Assembly (NCBI GenBank): GCA_028817225.1
Contig: JAPPQC010000015.1
Coordinates: forward strand, 1-34,752
DNA length: 34,752 nt
From: Gammaproteobacteria bacterium
GTDB taxonomy: Bacteria > Pseudomonadota > Gammaproteobacteria > Poriferisulfidales > Oxydemutatoraceae
Direction of reading: 5' to 3'
Notes under the pieces: model-generated
Seen by the model: the letters and a program-made list of their open reading frames with translations, nothing else
Databases searched by the model: none
Told to the model about the DNA's origin: nothing
In this document: piece by piece, positions 15,685 through 24,565 of the stretch
How positions within the stretch are numbered: position 1 is the stretch's first letter
How the letters are laid out: each line of letters opens with the position of its first letter
Translations under genes and position numbers: made by a program

Positions 15685-16551
15685 TCAGCGCGCCGCGCCG
15701 ATGTAGTCCGGCGCCACTTCCTCCATTGAGACGGCGCAGCGCCGCCCGTCGTCGCAAACGCTGTCCACTTGCAGCGACAGGTAGTTGTCCACGCTGAACG
15801 GCTTGCCCGGCAGGCATTCAAACACGCGCGCCTGCATCAGCGACAATGTGTCGGGCAGGCCGACGACATTGATGCGCCTGCCGCTCAGGTGCGCGGTGTA
15901 TTCGACAATCTCGCGCAGCGACCGGTCGTGCGGGCCGCACAGCGGCATGCGCTCGCCGCCGGCGCCGTCGTCATCCAGGCTGTCGGCCATCGCCCGCGCG
16001 ACATCGCCGACAAAAACCGGCGCAAACATCGTGTCGGCGCAGGCCAGCGGAAACACGCCGGGCGCCCATTTCAGCAGCGCCGCGAAGCGGTTCAGGAACG
16101 AGTCGCCGCGCCCGAAAATCACCGACGGGCGAAAACTGGTCGTGCGGATGCCGTCGGCGGCGTGCGCGCAATCCTCGCCCTCGCCCTTGCTGCGAAGGTA
16201 TTCGCTCGGCGCGTTGCGCGATGCGTTCAGCGCGCTGACATGCAGCAGGCGCGCAACGCCGGCGGCGCGGCAGGCGGCCACGATGTCCTCCACCAAACGG
16301 ACATGAACGCGGCGGAAATCGTCGGCGTGAAAATGGCGCTTGTTCAGTATCCCGGCCAGGTTGACAACGCAGTCGCAACCGGCGACGGCCTGCGGCAGTT
16401 GCCGCGCCGACGCGCAGACGCGCCATTCAACGCCGCCGTCGGCGGCGCCGGCGCGGCGGCTGACGACGCGCACATCCACGCCGCGGCGGCGCAGTTCGGC
16501 GGTCAGCGCCGTGCCGACAAAACCGCCGCCGCCGATGACCGCCGCGCGCAT
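15685..16551 (-). CDS. NAD(P)-binding epimerase, NDUFA9-like atypical SDR (288 aa)
   Basis: The N-terminal dinucleotide motif [18 protein letters not shown] begins at residue 7. [18 protein letters not shown] (where the Tyr-x-x-x-Lys appears as YLRSKGEGE) and [15 protein letters not shown] then follow. This matches the NDUFA9-like subgroup of extended or atypical SDRs common in proteobacteria, whose substrate is unknown. The ATG at 16551 opens the fold directly; upstream extensions would cross the divergent regulatory region. It forms a pair with cca downstream. Confidence 0.82.
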   Translation of the reverse strand: MRAAVIGGGGFVGTALTAELRRRGVDVRVVSRRAGAADGGVEWRVCASARQLPQAVAGCDCVVNLAGILNKRHFHADDFRRVHVRLVEDIVAACRAAGVARLLHVSALNASRNAPSEYLRSKGEGEDCAHAADGIRTTSFRPSVIFGRGDSFLNRFAALLKWAPGVFPLACADTMFAPVFVGDVARAMADSLDDDGAGGERMPLCGPHDRSLREIVEYTAHLSGRRINVVGLPDTLSLMQARVFECLPGKPFSVDNYLSLQVDSVCDDGRRCAVSMEEVAPDYIGAAR

Positions 16552-16674
16552 ACTCGTGAACCGGGTGAACGGGGTGTATCCATGGGAAACCTCCTGAAGC
16601 GTAGATGGCACATTAGCACAGTTGCGCGGGTGTATGGTATGGTAAATGGTTGCAGGAGACCGGACAAAACCCGC

Positions 16675-17565
16675 ATGTTTCGCTTGATCAAAAACCGCCG
16701 GTGGCCGCCGGCGCTGGGCTGCTGGCTGGCGCTGACCACCGCCGCCGCCAATGTAACCGAGGACCCGCTGTACCGGCGGGCGCTGGCGCAGTTCAGCGCC
16801 GGCGACCTGGAAGGCTCGCACCGCCTGTTCAAGCAACTGGAGGAGGACCACCCCGACAACCCCGGCATCCTCAACAACCTCGGCATCATCGCCGCCCGCC
16901 TCGGCCAGTTTGACCTGGCGGCGCGGTTGCTGGAAAAGGCCATCGCCACCGACCCGGCCATCGCCACAAGCCACAGAAACCTGCGCGCGCTCTACGCGCA
17001 CCGGGCGTCGCAGGCGTACAAGCGCGCGCTGTCGCTCGACTCGGTTGAAGTCGCCGCGCCGCAGTACGAGGCGGTCGGCGCCGCCGCCGCGATGACGGCG
17101 GCCTCAGCAACAACCGGCGCGCTGTCCGATGTCGTGCTGTCGGCGACGGAACTGGAAAAGCCGCTGATTGAGGAACCGGAAGAAACGCCGGCGCCGCCTG
17201 CGCGCGACACCAGCGACGGCGACGCGCTGATTGCCGCGAGCATCGAGCGCTGGGCGCGGGCCTGGGCCGGCAAGGACCTTGACGGCTATTTCGCCAGTTA
17301 CGCGCCCGATTACCGGCCACGCGCCGGCGCCGACCACGAGAGTTGGCGGCGCCAGCGCCGCGAGCGCATCCTCGGGCCGCGCCGCATCAGCGTTGAAATC
17401 TCCAACCTCGCCATCCGCGACAACGACGGCGATTCGGCCCAGGTCGTCTTCCAGCAGGCCTACCGCTCCAACCTGCTGGCCAGCACCGTCATCAAGCGCA
17501 TGTCGCTGCAAAACACCGGCGACGGCTGGAAGATTACGCGCGAACGGGTCATCCGGCGGCAATGA
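16675..17565 (+). CDS. secreted TPR protein with SnoaL-like/Cds6-type C-terminal domain (296 aa)
   Basis: The N-terminus is a signal peptide-like basic and hydrophobic stretch (FRLIKNRRWPPALGCWLALTTAAANV). TPR repeats cover about residues 30-115 (LYRRALAQFSAGDLEGSHRLF, GILNNLGIIAARLGQFDLAARLLEKAI), followed by an Ala/Pro-rich linker. The C-terminal domain (about 180-296: ASIERWARAWAGKDLDGYFASYAPDY ... WKITRERVI) is of the NTF2-like type found on L,D-transpeptidases. The same domain ends the next gene, whose ATG overlaps this stop (ATGA). AGGAG lies 16 bp before the ATG at 16675, which is long; an in-frame ATG at 16639 is an alternative. Role inferred: periplasmic partner in cell-wall work. 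Confidence 0.75.
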   Translation: MFRLIKNRRWPPALGCWLALTTAAANVTEDPLYRRALAQFSAGDLEGSHRLFKQLEEDHPDNPGILNNLGIIAARLGQFDLAARLLEKAIATDPAIATSHRNLRALYAHRASQAYKRALSLDSVEVAAPQYEAVGAAAAMTAASATTGALSDVVLSATELEKPLIEEPEETPAPPARDTSDGDALIAASIERWARAWAGKDLDGYFASYAPDYRPRAGADHESWRRQRRERILGPRRISVEISNLAIRDNDGDSAQVVFQQAYRSNLLASTVIKRMSLQNTGDGWKITRERVIRRQ

Positions 17566-18782
17566 CGGCGATGAACACAAGCGCGAACACAAGCATCACA
17601 GCGGCGGCGGTCGCCGTCTCCATCTGGCTGACGACGGCGGGCGCGGCGCCGAACGGCGTGCCGAACAGCGTGCCAAACAATGGCGCGGTCGCAAGAGAGC
17701 AGGCCGAAGTGGAACTGAACCGCGCGATTGAATCGCTCGTCTCGGGCCGCGGGCAGGAGGCGCTGGAAACGCTGTCCGGCTTGCTTGAACGGCACCCGAA
17801 CTTCCGGATTGCGGCGATGGCCTACGCCGATTTGCTGGCGGCGCAGGCGCAGCAGCAGGCGCTGCTGCCGCTCGGCGACGGCGCCAAACGCCGCCTCGCC
17901 GACCTGCTCAACGAGGCGAAGGCGCGCGTGCGCCACCGCCCCGCCGACGGCGAACACCTGCCCGCCAACATCGTCCGTCTGTCCGACCGCCACCGCCACG
18001 CACTGCTGTTCGACGCCGCGCGTTCGCGCCTGTATTTGTTTGAAAACCACCGCGACGCGCCGCTGCTGGTCGCCGATTACTACGCCTCCTACGGCAAGGG
18101 CGGCATGGACAAGAACAGCGAAGGCGACAACCGCACGCCGACCGGCGTCTATCGCATCACCCATCGCCTTAACGACGACGGCCTCGCCGAACTCTACGGC
18201 GCCGGCGCCTGGCCGCTCGACTACCCGAACGCATGGGACCGCATCCACCGCCGCAGCGGCCACGGCATCTGGCTGCACGGCGTGCCGCGCATCACCTACA
18301 GCCGCCCGCCGCAGGCGAGCCGCGGCTGCATCGTCGCCAGCAACGAGGTCATCGGCGAACTCAGGCGAATGAAACTCGGCGGCGCGCCGGTGATACTGGC
18401 GAGCGATGTCGCGTGGCTTGAACGCGAACACTGGCAGCGCAGGCGCGACGGCCTGCTCGGCGCCATCCGGCAGTGGCAGGACGACTGGCAAAGCCTTGAT
18501 GTCGAGAAATACCTCGCGCACTACTCCGGCGACTACCGCGACGGCAAGCAGGATTACCGGCAGATGACGGCGCGCACGCGGCGCAACGCGCGCGCCAAGA
18601 CCTTCATTAAAGTCGGCGTCGGCGAGATTGACTTGCTGATGTATTCGCAGACGCCGGAATTGTTCGTCGCGCGCTTCAACCAGGACTACCGCAGCAACAA
18701 CTACAACATCGCCTACCGCAAGCAGCAGTTCTGGAAGAAGGAAAACGGCGCCTGGAAGATCGTCTTCGAGGGCCGCGTTTAG
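17562..18782 (+). CDS. L,D-transpeptidase (YkuD) with NTF2-like C-terminal domain (406 aa)
   Basis: The signal peptide is at residues 1-29, then comes a helical TPR-like part (AVAREQAEVELNRAIES...). The YkuD domain spans about 145-265 with GTP-like NRTPTGVYRI, the histidines in SGHGIWLHGVP (His234, His239) and the catalytic cysteine in SRGCIVASNE (Cys256). The NTF2/SnoaL-like domain is at about 290-406. It would form 3-3 cross-links or anchor lipoproteins to peptidoglycan in the periplasm. It is directly coupled to the preceding TPR gene, with which it shares the C-terminal domain, so the two probably work at the same site. Confidence 0.9.
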   Translation: MTAMNTSANTSITAAAVAVSIWLTTAGAAPNGVPNSVPNNGAVAREQAEVELNRAIESLVSGRGQEALETLSGLLERHPNFRIAAMAYADLLAAQAQQQALLPLGDGAKRRLADLLNEAKARVRHRPADGEHLPANIVRLSDRHRHALLFDAARSRLYLFENHRDAPLLVADYYASYGKGGMDKNSEGDNRTPTGVYRITHRLNDDGLAELYGAGAWPLDYPNAWDRIHRRSGHGIWLHGVPRITYSRPPQASRGCIVASNEVIGELRRMKLGGAPVILASDVAWLEREHWQRRRDGLLGAIRQWQDDWQSLDVEKYLAHYSGDYRDGKQDYRQMTARTRRNARAKTFIKVGVGEIDLLMYSQTPELFVARFNQDYRSNNYNIAYRKQQFWKKENGAWKIVFEGRV

Positions 18783-18806
18783 GGCCGCGTCCGGCGCGCC
18801 CGGCGT

Positions 18807-19673
18807 TCAGCCGCGCGCGCGGATATGAAGCCGCAGCCAGCGCACCAAATCCACCCAGATGGTTCGCAAGTCGGCGTCGTCCGGCATCCGCCGCGACGAC
18901 GCCAGTTCAATCGTCAGCACCGGAATGCCGAGGTCTTCGCCGGCGTAGCGCCCAAGCGACCCCGGAAAGGTCGGCAAATCAAGAAACGGCAGCGGCCCGA
19001 GGCCCGCGGGCGGCGCGATGTCCGCCGGGCCGTCGTAGTCCACAACGCCGTAGGGCGCGTGCACCGAGACGATGACATCGGGCCGGAAAGAGCGGATTTC
19101 GCGCGCCAGCCAGCGCGTCTCGCTCTCGCTTTCGGCGCGCGGGCCGGGGTAGCGGCGGCGGTCGCCGCCGGTGTGGTTGCGCCAGTAATGCAGCGCCTTT
19201 TCATCCCAGTCCCTGCTCGCCAGGTTGCGGTTCAGGTCGGCGCCGCCGCCGTTCGGGCGCACCGCCGGACTCTCCAGCAGGCCGTCGGGATTGACCGCCG
19301 GCGCGATGCGCCAGTGAAACAGGCCGGAATGGTGGCGGTCGAGAATGGCCATCCATTTGAAGACGACGCTGAACGACGCATATTCGTCGCCGTGCGTGCC
19401 GCCAATCAGCAGCACGCGCGCGTTGGGCTTGCGCGCGCCGAGCGGCGGGTACTCCTTGTAGAGCAGCGGCAAACCGCCGCTCGTGCGCACGCCGCTTTCA
19501 ACGAGGCCGCGGTCGAGGCACTCGGCCACCGACACCGACGACAGTTTGCCGCCAATCAGGCGGCAGACCTCGGCGGCGCCGGCCTGCGGCGCGGCGGCGG
19601 CGGCGGGCGGCGGCGTGGCCATTGCCGCCAGCGCCACCAGCGCCAATAATGGAAAAAACGGGAAGTTGGGCAT
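18807..19673 (-). CDS. secreted M14 zinc carboxypeptidase, MpaA-like (288 aa)
   Basis: The signal peptide is Ala/Pro-rich (FFPLLALVALAAMATPPPAAAA). Zinc ligands lie in GGTHGDEY (His and Glu) and the later His of VSVHAPYG; substrate binding uses NPDG and DLNRNL, and the catalytic Glu lies in LTIELAS. MpaA-type enzymes cut the gamma-D-Glu-meso-DAP bond of murein peptides, and the L,D-transpeptidase next door makes a peptidoglycan role attractive, but the exact substrate is inferred. The ATG at 19673 is chosen; a GTG at 19676 is in frame. Its 3' end converges on the L,D-transpeptidase gene, 24 bp away. Confidence 0.85.
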   Translation of the reverse strand: MPNFPFFPLLALVALAAMATPPPAAAAAPQAGAAEVCRLIGGKLSSVSVAECLDRGLVESGVRTSGGLPLLYKEYPPLGARKPNARVLLIGGTHGDEYASFSVVFKWMAILDRHHSGLFHWRIAPAVNPDGLLESPAVRPNGGGADLNRNLASRDWDEKALHYWRNHTGGDRRRYPGPRAESESETRWLAREIRSFRPDVIVSVHAPYGVVDYDGPADIAPPAGLGPLPFLDLPTFPGSLGRYAGEDLGIPVLTIELASSRRMPDDADLRTIWVDLVRWLRLHIRARG

Positions 19674-19694
19674 CACAATCGCACAGAATTTTTA

Positions 19695-19700
19695 TATACT
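19695..19700 (+). promoter_or_regulatory. -10 box (TATACT) of trxA, probably leaderless
   Basis: TATACT ends 9 bp before the trxA ATG inside an AT-rich pocket. The start site would fall within a few bases of the ATG, and no Shine-Dalgarno sequence is present. No clear -35 was found. Confidence 0.45.
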
Positions 19701-19709
19701 ACGGCCATT

Positions 19710-20042
19710 ATGGCAACAAACGAGCACATTGCCAGCACCAGCGACGCCGATTTTCAGCGCGAGGTGCTGGAGTCCGAGATTCCGGTGCTGGTGGATTTCT
19801 GGGCCGAGTGGTGCGGGCCGTGCAAGACCATCAGCCCGCTGCTTGAGGAAATCGCGCCCGAATACGAGGGCCGCCTGAAAATCGTCAAACTGGATGTGGA
19901 CGCCAACCCCGACACGCCGCCGCGCTACGGCATCCGCGGCATTCCGACGCTGCTGCTGTTCAAGAACGGCAATGTCGAGAACACCCGCGTCGGCACCGTC
20001 ACGCGCTCGCAGTTGACGGCCTTCATTGACCAGACACTCTGA
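19710..20042 (+). CDS. trxA: thioredoxin
   Basis: 110 residues with the active site WAEWCGPCKTISP, the buried Asp (LVDFWAEW), the cis-Pro loop RGIPTLLLF and an ending VGTVTRSQLTAFID. It is a full-length, single-domain cytosolic thioredoxin with no signal peptide. It lies directly upstream of rho, the common gammaproteobacterial order. The promoter lies so close to the ATG that the transcript may lack a leader. Confidence 0.97.
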   Translation: MATNEHIASTSDADFQREVLESEIPVLVDFWAEWCGPCKTISPLLEEIAPEYEGRLKIVKLDVDANPDTPPRYGIRGIPTLLLFKNGNVENTRVGTVTRSQLTAFIDQTL

Positions 20043-20055
20043 CGCCGCGCCGCAA

Positions 20056-20108
20056 CCGTTCAGACACCTTTGTCACCGCTTGAAATGCGCGTGGCGGCGT
20101 GTCATACT
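20056..20108 (+). promoter_or_regulatory. rho promoter with the shared 20-bp upstream box
   Basis: CCGTTCAGACACCTTTGTCA at 20056-20075 differs by one base from the box before the array promoters. TTGAAA (20080-20085), 17 bp and CATACT (20103-20108) follow. The leader to the rho ATG is about 90 nt, room for the autoregulation usual for rho. Confidence 0.65.
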
Positions 20109-20205
20109 GGCGGCGCACCCGCGAAGGTGCGCCTGATTCCGCCCTCCCGCCGGCCCCGAAAGTCGGCCACCAACCCCTGCCATCAACCCTGAGGAACCCC
20201 CGACC

Positions 20206-21468
20206 ATGACCATGAACATCATTGAATTGAAGAAAAAGCCCGCCGCCGAACTGACCTCGCTGGCCGAGTCGCTCGGCATCGAGAATGTGTCGCGCGCCAA
20301 GCGCCAGGACATCATCTTCTCCATCCTGAAGACGACGGCGAGAAACCGCGAGGACATCTACAGCGAGGGCGTGCTCGAGATTCTGCCCGACAGTTTCGGT
20401 TTTATGCGCTCTTCCGACTACTCCTACCTCGCCGGGCCGGACGACATCTATGTGTCGCCGAGCCAGATACGCCGCTTTGAACTTCGCACCGGCGACACCA
20501 TCACCGGCAAGATACGCCCGCCGAAGGAAAGCGAGCGCTACTTCGCGCTGCTGAAGATAGAGACCATCAACATGGAGCCGCCGGAGCAGACGCGCAACAA
20601 GGTGCTGTTTGAGAACCTGACGCCGCTGCACGCCGACGACCGCCTGCGGCTTGAGCGCGGCAACGGCAGTTCCGAGGACATCACCGCGCGCATCATTGAC
20701 ATCGTGTCGCCCATCGGCAAGGGGCAGCGCGGCCTGATTGTGTCGCCGCCGAAGGCCGGCAAGACCATCATGCTGCAAAACATCGCGCAGAGCATCGCCG
20801 CCAACCACCCGGATGTCTATCTGATGGTGCTGCTGATTGACGAGCGCCCCGAGGAGGTCACCGAAATGCAGCGCATGGTGCGCGGCGAGGTCATCTCCAG
20901 CACCTTCGACGAACCGGCGCACCGCCATGTGCAGGTCGCCAACATGGCCATCGAGAAGGCCAAGCGGCTGGTGGAGCACAAACTGGATGTCGTCATCCTG
21001 CTTGATTCAATCACGCGCCTGGCGCGCGCCCACAACACCGTGGCGCCGTCGTCGGGCAAGGTGCTGACCGGCGGCGTGGACGCCAACGCGCTGCACCGCC
21101 CGAAGCGCTTCTTCGGCGCCGCGCGCAATGTGGACAGCACCGGCAGCCTGACGATACTGGCGACGGCGCTGATTGACACCGGATCAAAGATGGACGAGGT
21201 CATCTACGAGGAATTCAAGGGCACCGGCAACATGGAAATGCACCTCGACCGCCGCATCGCCGAGCGCCGCATCTACCCCGCCATCAACATCAAGCGCTCC
21301 GGCACGCGCCGCGAGGAACTGCTGATTGACCCGGACGAACTGCAGAAAATCTGGATACTGCGGAAATTCCTGAACTCGATGGACGACGCCGAGGCGGTGG
21401 AATTCCTGCTGACCCGAATGAAGGCGACCAAGACCAACGACGCATTCTTCGAGGCGATGAAAGGCTGA
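20206..21468 (+). CDS. rho: transcription termination factor Rho
   Basis: 420 residues, the standard length of the hexameric helicase. It begins [24 protein letters not shown] (Rho N-terminal helices), then has the RNA-binding cold-shock-like part with [15 protein letters not shown]. Walker A is SPPKAGKT, Walker B is [15 protein letters not shown], and the Q and R loops include [20 protein letters not shown]. It ends with the usual [11 protein letters not shown]. No insertion domain is seen. AGGA lies 10 bp upstream of the ATG; a second ATG stands two codons in. Confidence 0.98.
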   Translation: MTMNIIELKKKPAAELTSLAESLGIENVSRAKRQDIIFSILKTTARNREDIYSEGVLEILPDSFGFMRSSDYSYLAGPDDIYVSPSQIRRFELRTGDTITGKIRPPKESERYFALLKIETINMEPPEQTRNKVLFENLTPLHADDRLRLERGNGSSEDITARIIDIVSPIGKGQRGLIVSPPKAGKTIMLQNIAQSIAANHPDVYLMVLLIDERPEEVTEMQRMVRGEVISSTFDEPAHRHVQVANMAIEKAKRLVEHKLDVVILLDSITRLARAHNTVAPSSGKVLTGGVDANALHRPKRFFGAARNVDSTGSLTILATALIDTGSKMDEVIYEEFKGTGNMEMHLDRRIAERRIYPAINIKRSGTRREELLIDPDELQKIWILRKFLNSMDDAEAVEFLLTRMKATKTNDAFFEAMKG

Positions 21469-21479
21469 CGCCGCCCGCG

Positions 21480-21501
21480 CCGCGCGGACTACACCGCGCG
21501 G
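21480..21501. terminator. palindromic hairpin between rho and purD
   Basis: CCGCGCGG (21480-21487) and CCGCGCGG (21494-21501) form an 8-bp stem with loop ACTACA, just after the rho stop and holding the purD stop codon (TAG on minus) in its loop. No T-run is visible. A bidirectional terminator is plausible. Confidence 0.45.
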
Positions 21502-22760
21502 TGGCCGATGTCGGTGCGAAAAAACCGCCGCGGCCAGCGGATGCGCTCGCAGGCGCGGTAGGCGCGCTCGCGGGCCTCGGCAACATCGCCGCCGAGCGAG
21601 GTAACGCACAACACGCGCCCGCCGCTGGTTCTGACAACGCCGCCGTCAAGCCGGGCGCCGGCGTGAAAGACCTTGGCGTCGCCTTCTGAAACACTGTCCA
21701 ATCCCTCGATGACATGCCCGGTGTCGCAGGCGCCGGGGTAGCCGCCGCTCGCAAGCACGACGCCGAGCGCGGTGCGTTCGTCCCATTCAACGACGGCGCC
21801 GTCCAGTCGCCGGTGGACGGCGGCGAGGCACAATTCCAGCAAATCCGTTCGCAGGCGCATCAGCAGCGGCTGGGTTTCCGGGTCGCCGAGGCGGCAGTTG
21901 AACTCCAGCACGCGCGCGCCGCCTTGTGCGTCCACCATCAGCCCGGCGTACAGAAAGCCGGTGAACTCGATGCCGTCGGCGGCGAGGCCGGCGACGACCG
22001 GGCGCATGATCTCGCGCATCACCCGCTCGCGCACCTCGCCGGTGACGACCGGCGCCGGCGAATACGCGCCCATGCCGCCGGTGTTCGGCCCGGCGTCGCC
22101 GTCGTCGCGCGCCTTGTGGTCCTGCGACGCCGCCAGCGGCGCCAGCGAGCGCCCGTCGCAAAGGCAGATGAAACTCGCCTCCTCGCCCTCGAGAAAATCC
22201 TCGATGACGATGCGCCGCCCGGCGTCGCCGAAACGGTCGCCGGACAGCATCTCCCGCGCCGCGCGTTCGGCCTCGGCGCGCTCATGCGCGACGACAACGC
22301 CCTTGCCGGCGGCGAGGCCGTCGGCCTTGACGACCACCGGCAGCGGGCATTCGCGCAAAAACGCCTGCGCCGCGCGCGCGTCGCTGAAACTGCGCCACGC
22401 CGCCGTCGGAATGCCGTGGCGCTGCATGAAGTCCTTGCAGAAAACCTTGGAAGATTCCAGTTGCGCGGCGGCGCGCGTCGGCCCGAAAATCGCCAGGCCG
22501 CGCTCGCGAAAGCGATCCACAATGCCCTGCGCCAGCGGCGCCTCCGGGCCGACCACCGTCAGGCCGACGCCGCGCTCGTGCGCGAACGCGCACAGTTGCT
22601 CAATGTCGTCGTCGGCGATTGCGACATTGGCGACGCCGTCCTCCAGCGCCGTGCCGGCATTGCCCGGCGCGACATAGACGGTGCCCGCCTGCGCGCCGCG
22701 CGCAATCTTCCACGCCATCGCGTGCTCGCGCCCGCCGCCGCCGACAATCAGTACATCCAT
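21489..22760 (-). CDS. purD: phosphoribosylamine-glycine ligase (GARS)
   Basis: 423 residues of the ATP-grasp family. It begins MDVLIVGGGGREHAMAWKI and has TVVGPEAPLAQGI, KADGLAAGKGVVVA, QDHKARDDGDAGPNTGGMGAYSP, the metal-binding EFNCRLGDPETQ and a C-terminal lid. It catalyses step two of purine synthesis. The ATG at 22760 matches the family start; the longer frame to 22823 is rejected. It is followed upstream, 92 bp away, by purH on the same strand, so purH-purD probably form one unit. Confidence 0.96.
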   Translation of the reverse strand: MDVLIVGGGGREHAMAWKIARGAQAGTVYVAPGNAGTALEDGVANVAIADDDIEQLCAFAHERGVGLTVVGPEAPLAQGIVDRFRERGLAIFGPTRAAAQLESSKVFCKDFMQRHGIPTAAWRSFSDARAAQAFLRECPLPVVVKADGLAAGKGVVVAHERAEAERAAREMLSGDRFGDAGRRIVIEDFLEGEEASFICLCDGRSLAPLAASQDHKARDDGDAGPNTGGMGAYSPAPVVTGEVRERVMREIMRPVVAGLAADGIEFTGFLYAGLMVDAQGGARVLEFNCRLGDPETQPLLMRLRTDLLELCLAAVHRRLDGAVVEWDERTALGVVLASGGYPGACDTGHVIEGLDSVSEGDAKVFHAGARLDGGVVRTSGGRVLCVTSLGGDVAEARERAYRACERIRWPRRFFRTDIGHRAV

Positions 22761-22852
22761 CGCAGTTCCAGCGCGCGCGGCCTGAAAAGCCGGGCGCCTT
22801 TTATCGCGCCGCCGGCCATCCATGCCTTCATGTCACCCACGGCGCGCGGCCC

Positions 22853-24565
22853 TCAGTGCCTGAAATGGCGCACGCCGGTGAACACCATCGTCATGCCGCG
22901 CTCGTCGGCGGCGGCGATGACCTTGCGGTCGTTGACCGAGCCGCCCGGCTGAATGACGGCGCCGACGCCGGCCTCGTGCGCGGCGACAACGCCGTCTTCA
23001 AACGGAAAGAAGGCGTCCGACGCCATCGCCGCGCCGGCCAGCGCGCAGCCCGCGCGCGCGGCCTTGTCCACCGCAAGGCGCACCGAATCCACGCGGCTCA
23101 TCTGGCCGGCGCCGATGCCCGATGTGCGCCCGTCCGCGGCCAGCACAATCGCGTTGGAGCGGACATGCTTGACGACGCGCCACGCAAACAGCAGGTCGGC
23201 AATTTCCCGTTCGTTTGGCTTGCGGCGCGTCACCGTCTTCAGGTCGGCGGCGCCGACGCGGCGCGTGTCGGCCTGCTGCACCAGCACGCCGCCGGCGACG
23301 GCGCGCGCATCAAGGCCGTCGTCGTCGCTGAACATGGCTTGGTGCGCCAGCACGCGCAGCGCCGGTTTGGCGGCCAGCACGGACAAGGCGTCGGGCGCGA
23401 CCTGCGGGGCGACGACGACCTCGACAAACTGCTCCGTCATCGCGCGCGCGGTGTTGGCGTCAAGCGCGCGGTTGAAGGCGACGATGCCGCCGAACGCCGA
23501 CTGCGGGTCGGTCTGCCGCGCGCGCCGCCAGGCTTCGGCGAGACTGTCGGCGCAGGCCGCGCCGCACGGGTTGGCGTGCTTGACAATGACGCACGCGGGC
23601 CGGTCGGCAAACTCGCGCACCGCGCGGACGGCGGCGTCGGCGTCGAGATAGTTGTTGAACGACAGTTTCTTGCCCTGCAACTGCCTGGCGCCGGCGAGGC
23701 CGCCGCCGCCGCTGTACAGCGCGGCGATTTGATGGGGGTTTTCGCCGTAACGCAGCCGCGCGGCCTGCGGCCAGCCGCCCCAGGCCTGCGGCAGATTGTC
23801 CGGCGACGGCGCGGCGTCCGGTGTCTGCGATGCAGTGTCCGGCGTTTGCGGTGCGGCATCCGGTATTTGCGGTGCAGCGTCCGGCGTCTGCGATACGGTG
23901 TCCATTGCCTGCGGTGCGGTGTCTGCCGTTTGCGGCGCAGCGTCCGCCGTCTTCGGCATTGTCGCGCGGCGCCTGGCAAGCCATGCGGCGACGGCGCGGT
24001 CGTAGGCCGCAATGTGGCTGAACGCCGCCGCCGCCAGTTCCAGGCGGCGGGTGTCGCCGACGCCGCCGTCGGCGCGAATCAGGCCGAGCACCTCGTCGTA
24101 GTCCGCCGGGTTGGTGACGACCGTCACAAAACGGTGGTTCTTCGCCGCCGCCCGCACCATCGCAGGCCCGCCGATGTCAATGTTCTCGACCGCCTCGGCG
24201 AGGCGCGCGCCGCGCGCGACGGTGCGCTCAAACGGATACAGATTGACGGCCAGCAGATCAATGCCGGCGATGCCGTGTTCGCGCATCACCGCGTCGTCCT
24301 CGCCGCGGCGCGCCAGCAGGCCGCCGTGAATGCGCGGGTGCAGCGTCTTGACGCGCCCGCCCATGATTTCCGGAAAACCGGTGTAAGCGGACACATCGCG
24401 CACCTCAACGCCGCCTTCGCGCAGCGCGCGCGCGGTGCCGCCGGTGGACAGAATCTTGACGCCGGCGGCTTGCAGGCCGCGGGCGAAGGCGACAACGCCG
24501 GTCTTGTCCGACACGCTCAGCAGCGCGCGCGCCACCGGCGGCGGGCGGCTGCGCGCCGCGCTCAC
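22853..24565 (-). CDS. purH: bifunctional AICAR transformylase/IMP cyclohydrolase with a repeat linker
   Basis: The last two steps of IMP synthesis. The IMP cyclohydrolase (MGS-like) domain is at about residues 12-195 (LLSVSDKTGVVAFARGL, LSTGGTARALR, RVKTLHPRIHGGLL). The AICAR transformylase starts at about 275 with RYGENPHQ and includes SFNNYLDADA, VIVKHANPCG and SDAFFPFEDGV; the ending FTGVRHFRH is intact. Between the domains lies an unusual Ala/Pro/Gln/Thr/Asp-rich heptad repeat (about 202-251) absent from ordinary PurH. The start is a GTG at 24565 overlapping the oxyR stop (GTGA). The total of 570 aa is about 50 longer than usual. Confidence 0.95.
   Translation of the reverse strand: MSAARSRPPPVARALLSVSDKTGVVAFARGLQAAGVKILSTGGTARALREGGVEVRDVSAYTGFPEIMGGRVKTLHPRIHGGLLARRGEDDAVMREHGIAGIDLLAVNLYPFERTVARGARLAEAVENIDIGGPAMVRAAAKNHRFVTVVTNPADYDEVLGLIRADGGVGDTRRLELAAAAFSHIAAYDRAVAAWLARRRATMPKTADAAPQTADTAPQAMDTVSQTPDAAPQIPDAAPQTPDTASQTPDAAPSPDNLPQAWGGWPQAARLRYGENPHQIAALYSGGGGLAGARQLQGKKLSFNNYLDADAAVRAVREFADRPACVIVKHANPCGAACADSLAEAWRRARQTDPQSAFGGIVAFNRALDANTARAMTEQFVEVVVAPQVAPDALSVLAAKPALRVLAHQAMFSDDDGLDARAVAGGVLVQQADTRRVGAADLKTVTRRKPNEREIADLLFAWRVVKHVRSNAIVLAADGRTSGIGAGQMSRVDSVRLAVDKAARAGCALAGAAMASDAFFPFEDGVVAAHEAGVGAVIQPGGSVNDRKVIAAADERGMTMVFTGVRHFRH
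23814..23960 (-). repeat. seven in-frame 21-bp repeats inside purH
   Basis: Seven 21-bp units starting at 23814, 23835, 23856, 23877, 23898, 23919 and 23940 encode degenerate heptads of the type (A/T)APQTPD. They sit exactly at the linker between the two PurH domains and keep frame. The pattern indicates replication-slippage expansion of a tolerated linker. Confidence 0.88.
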
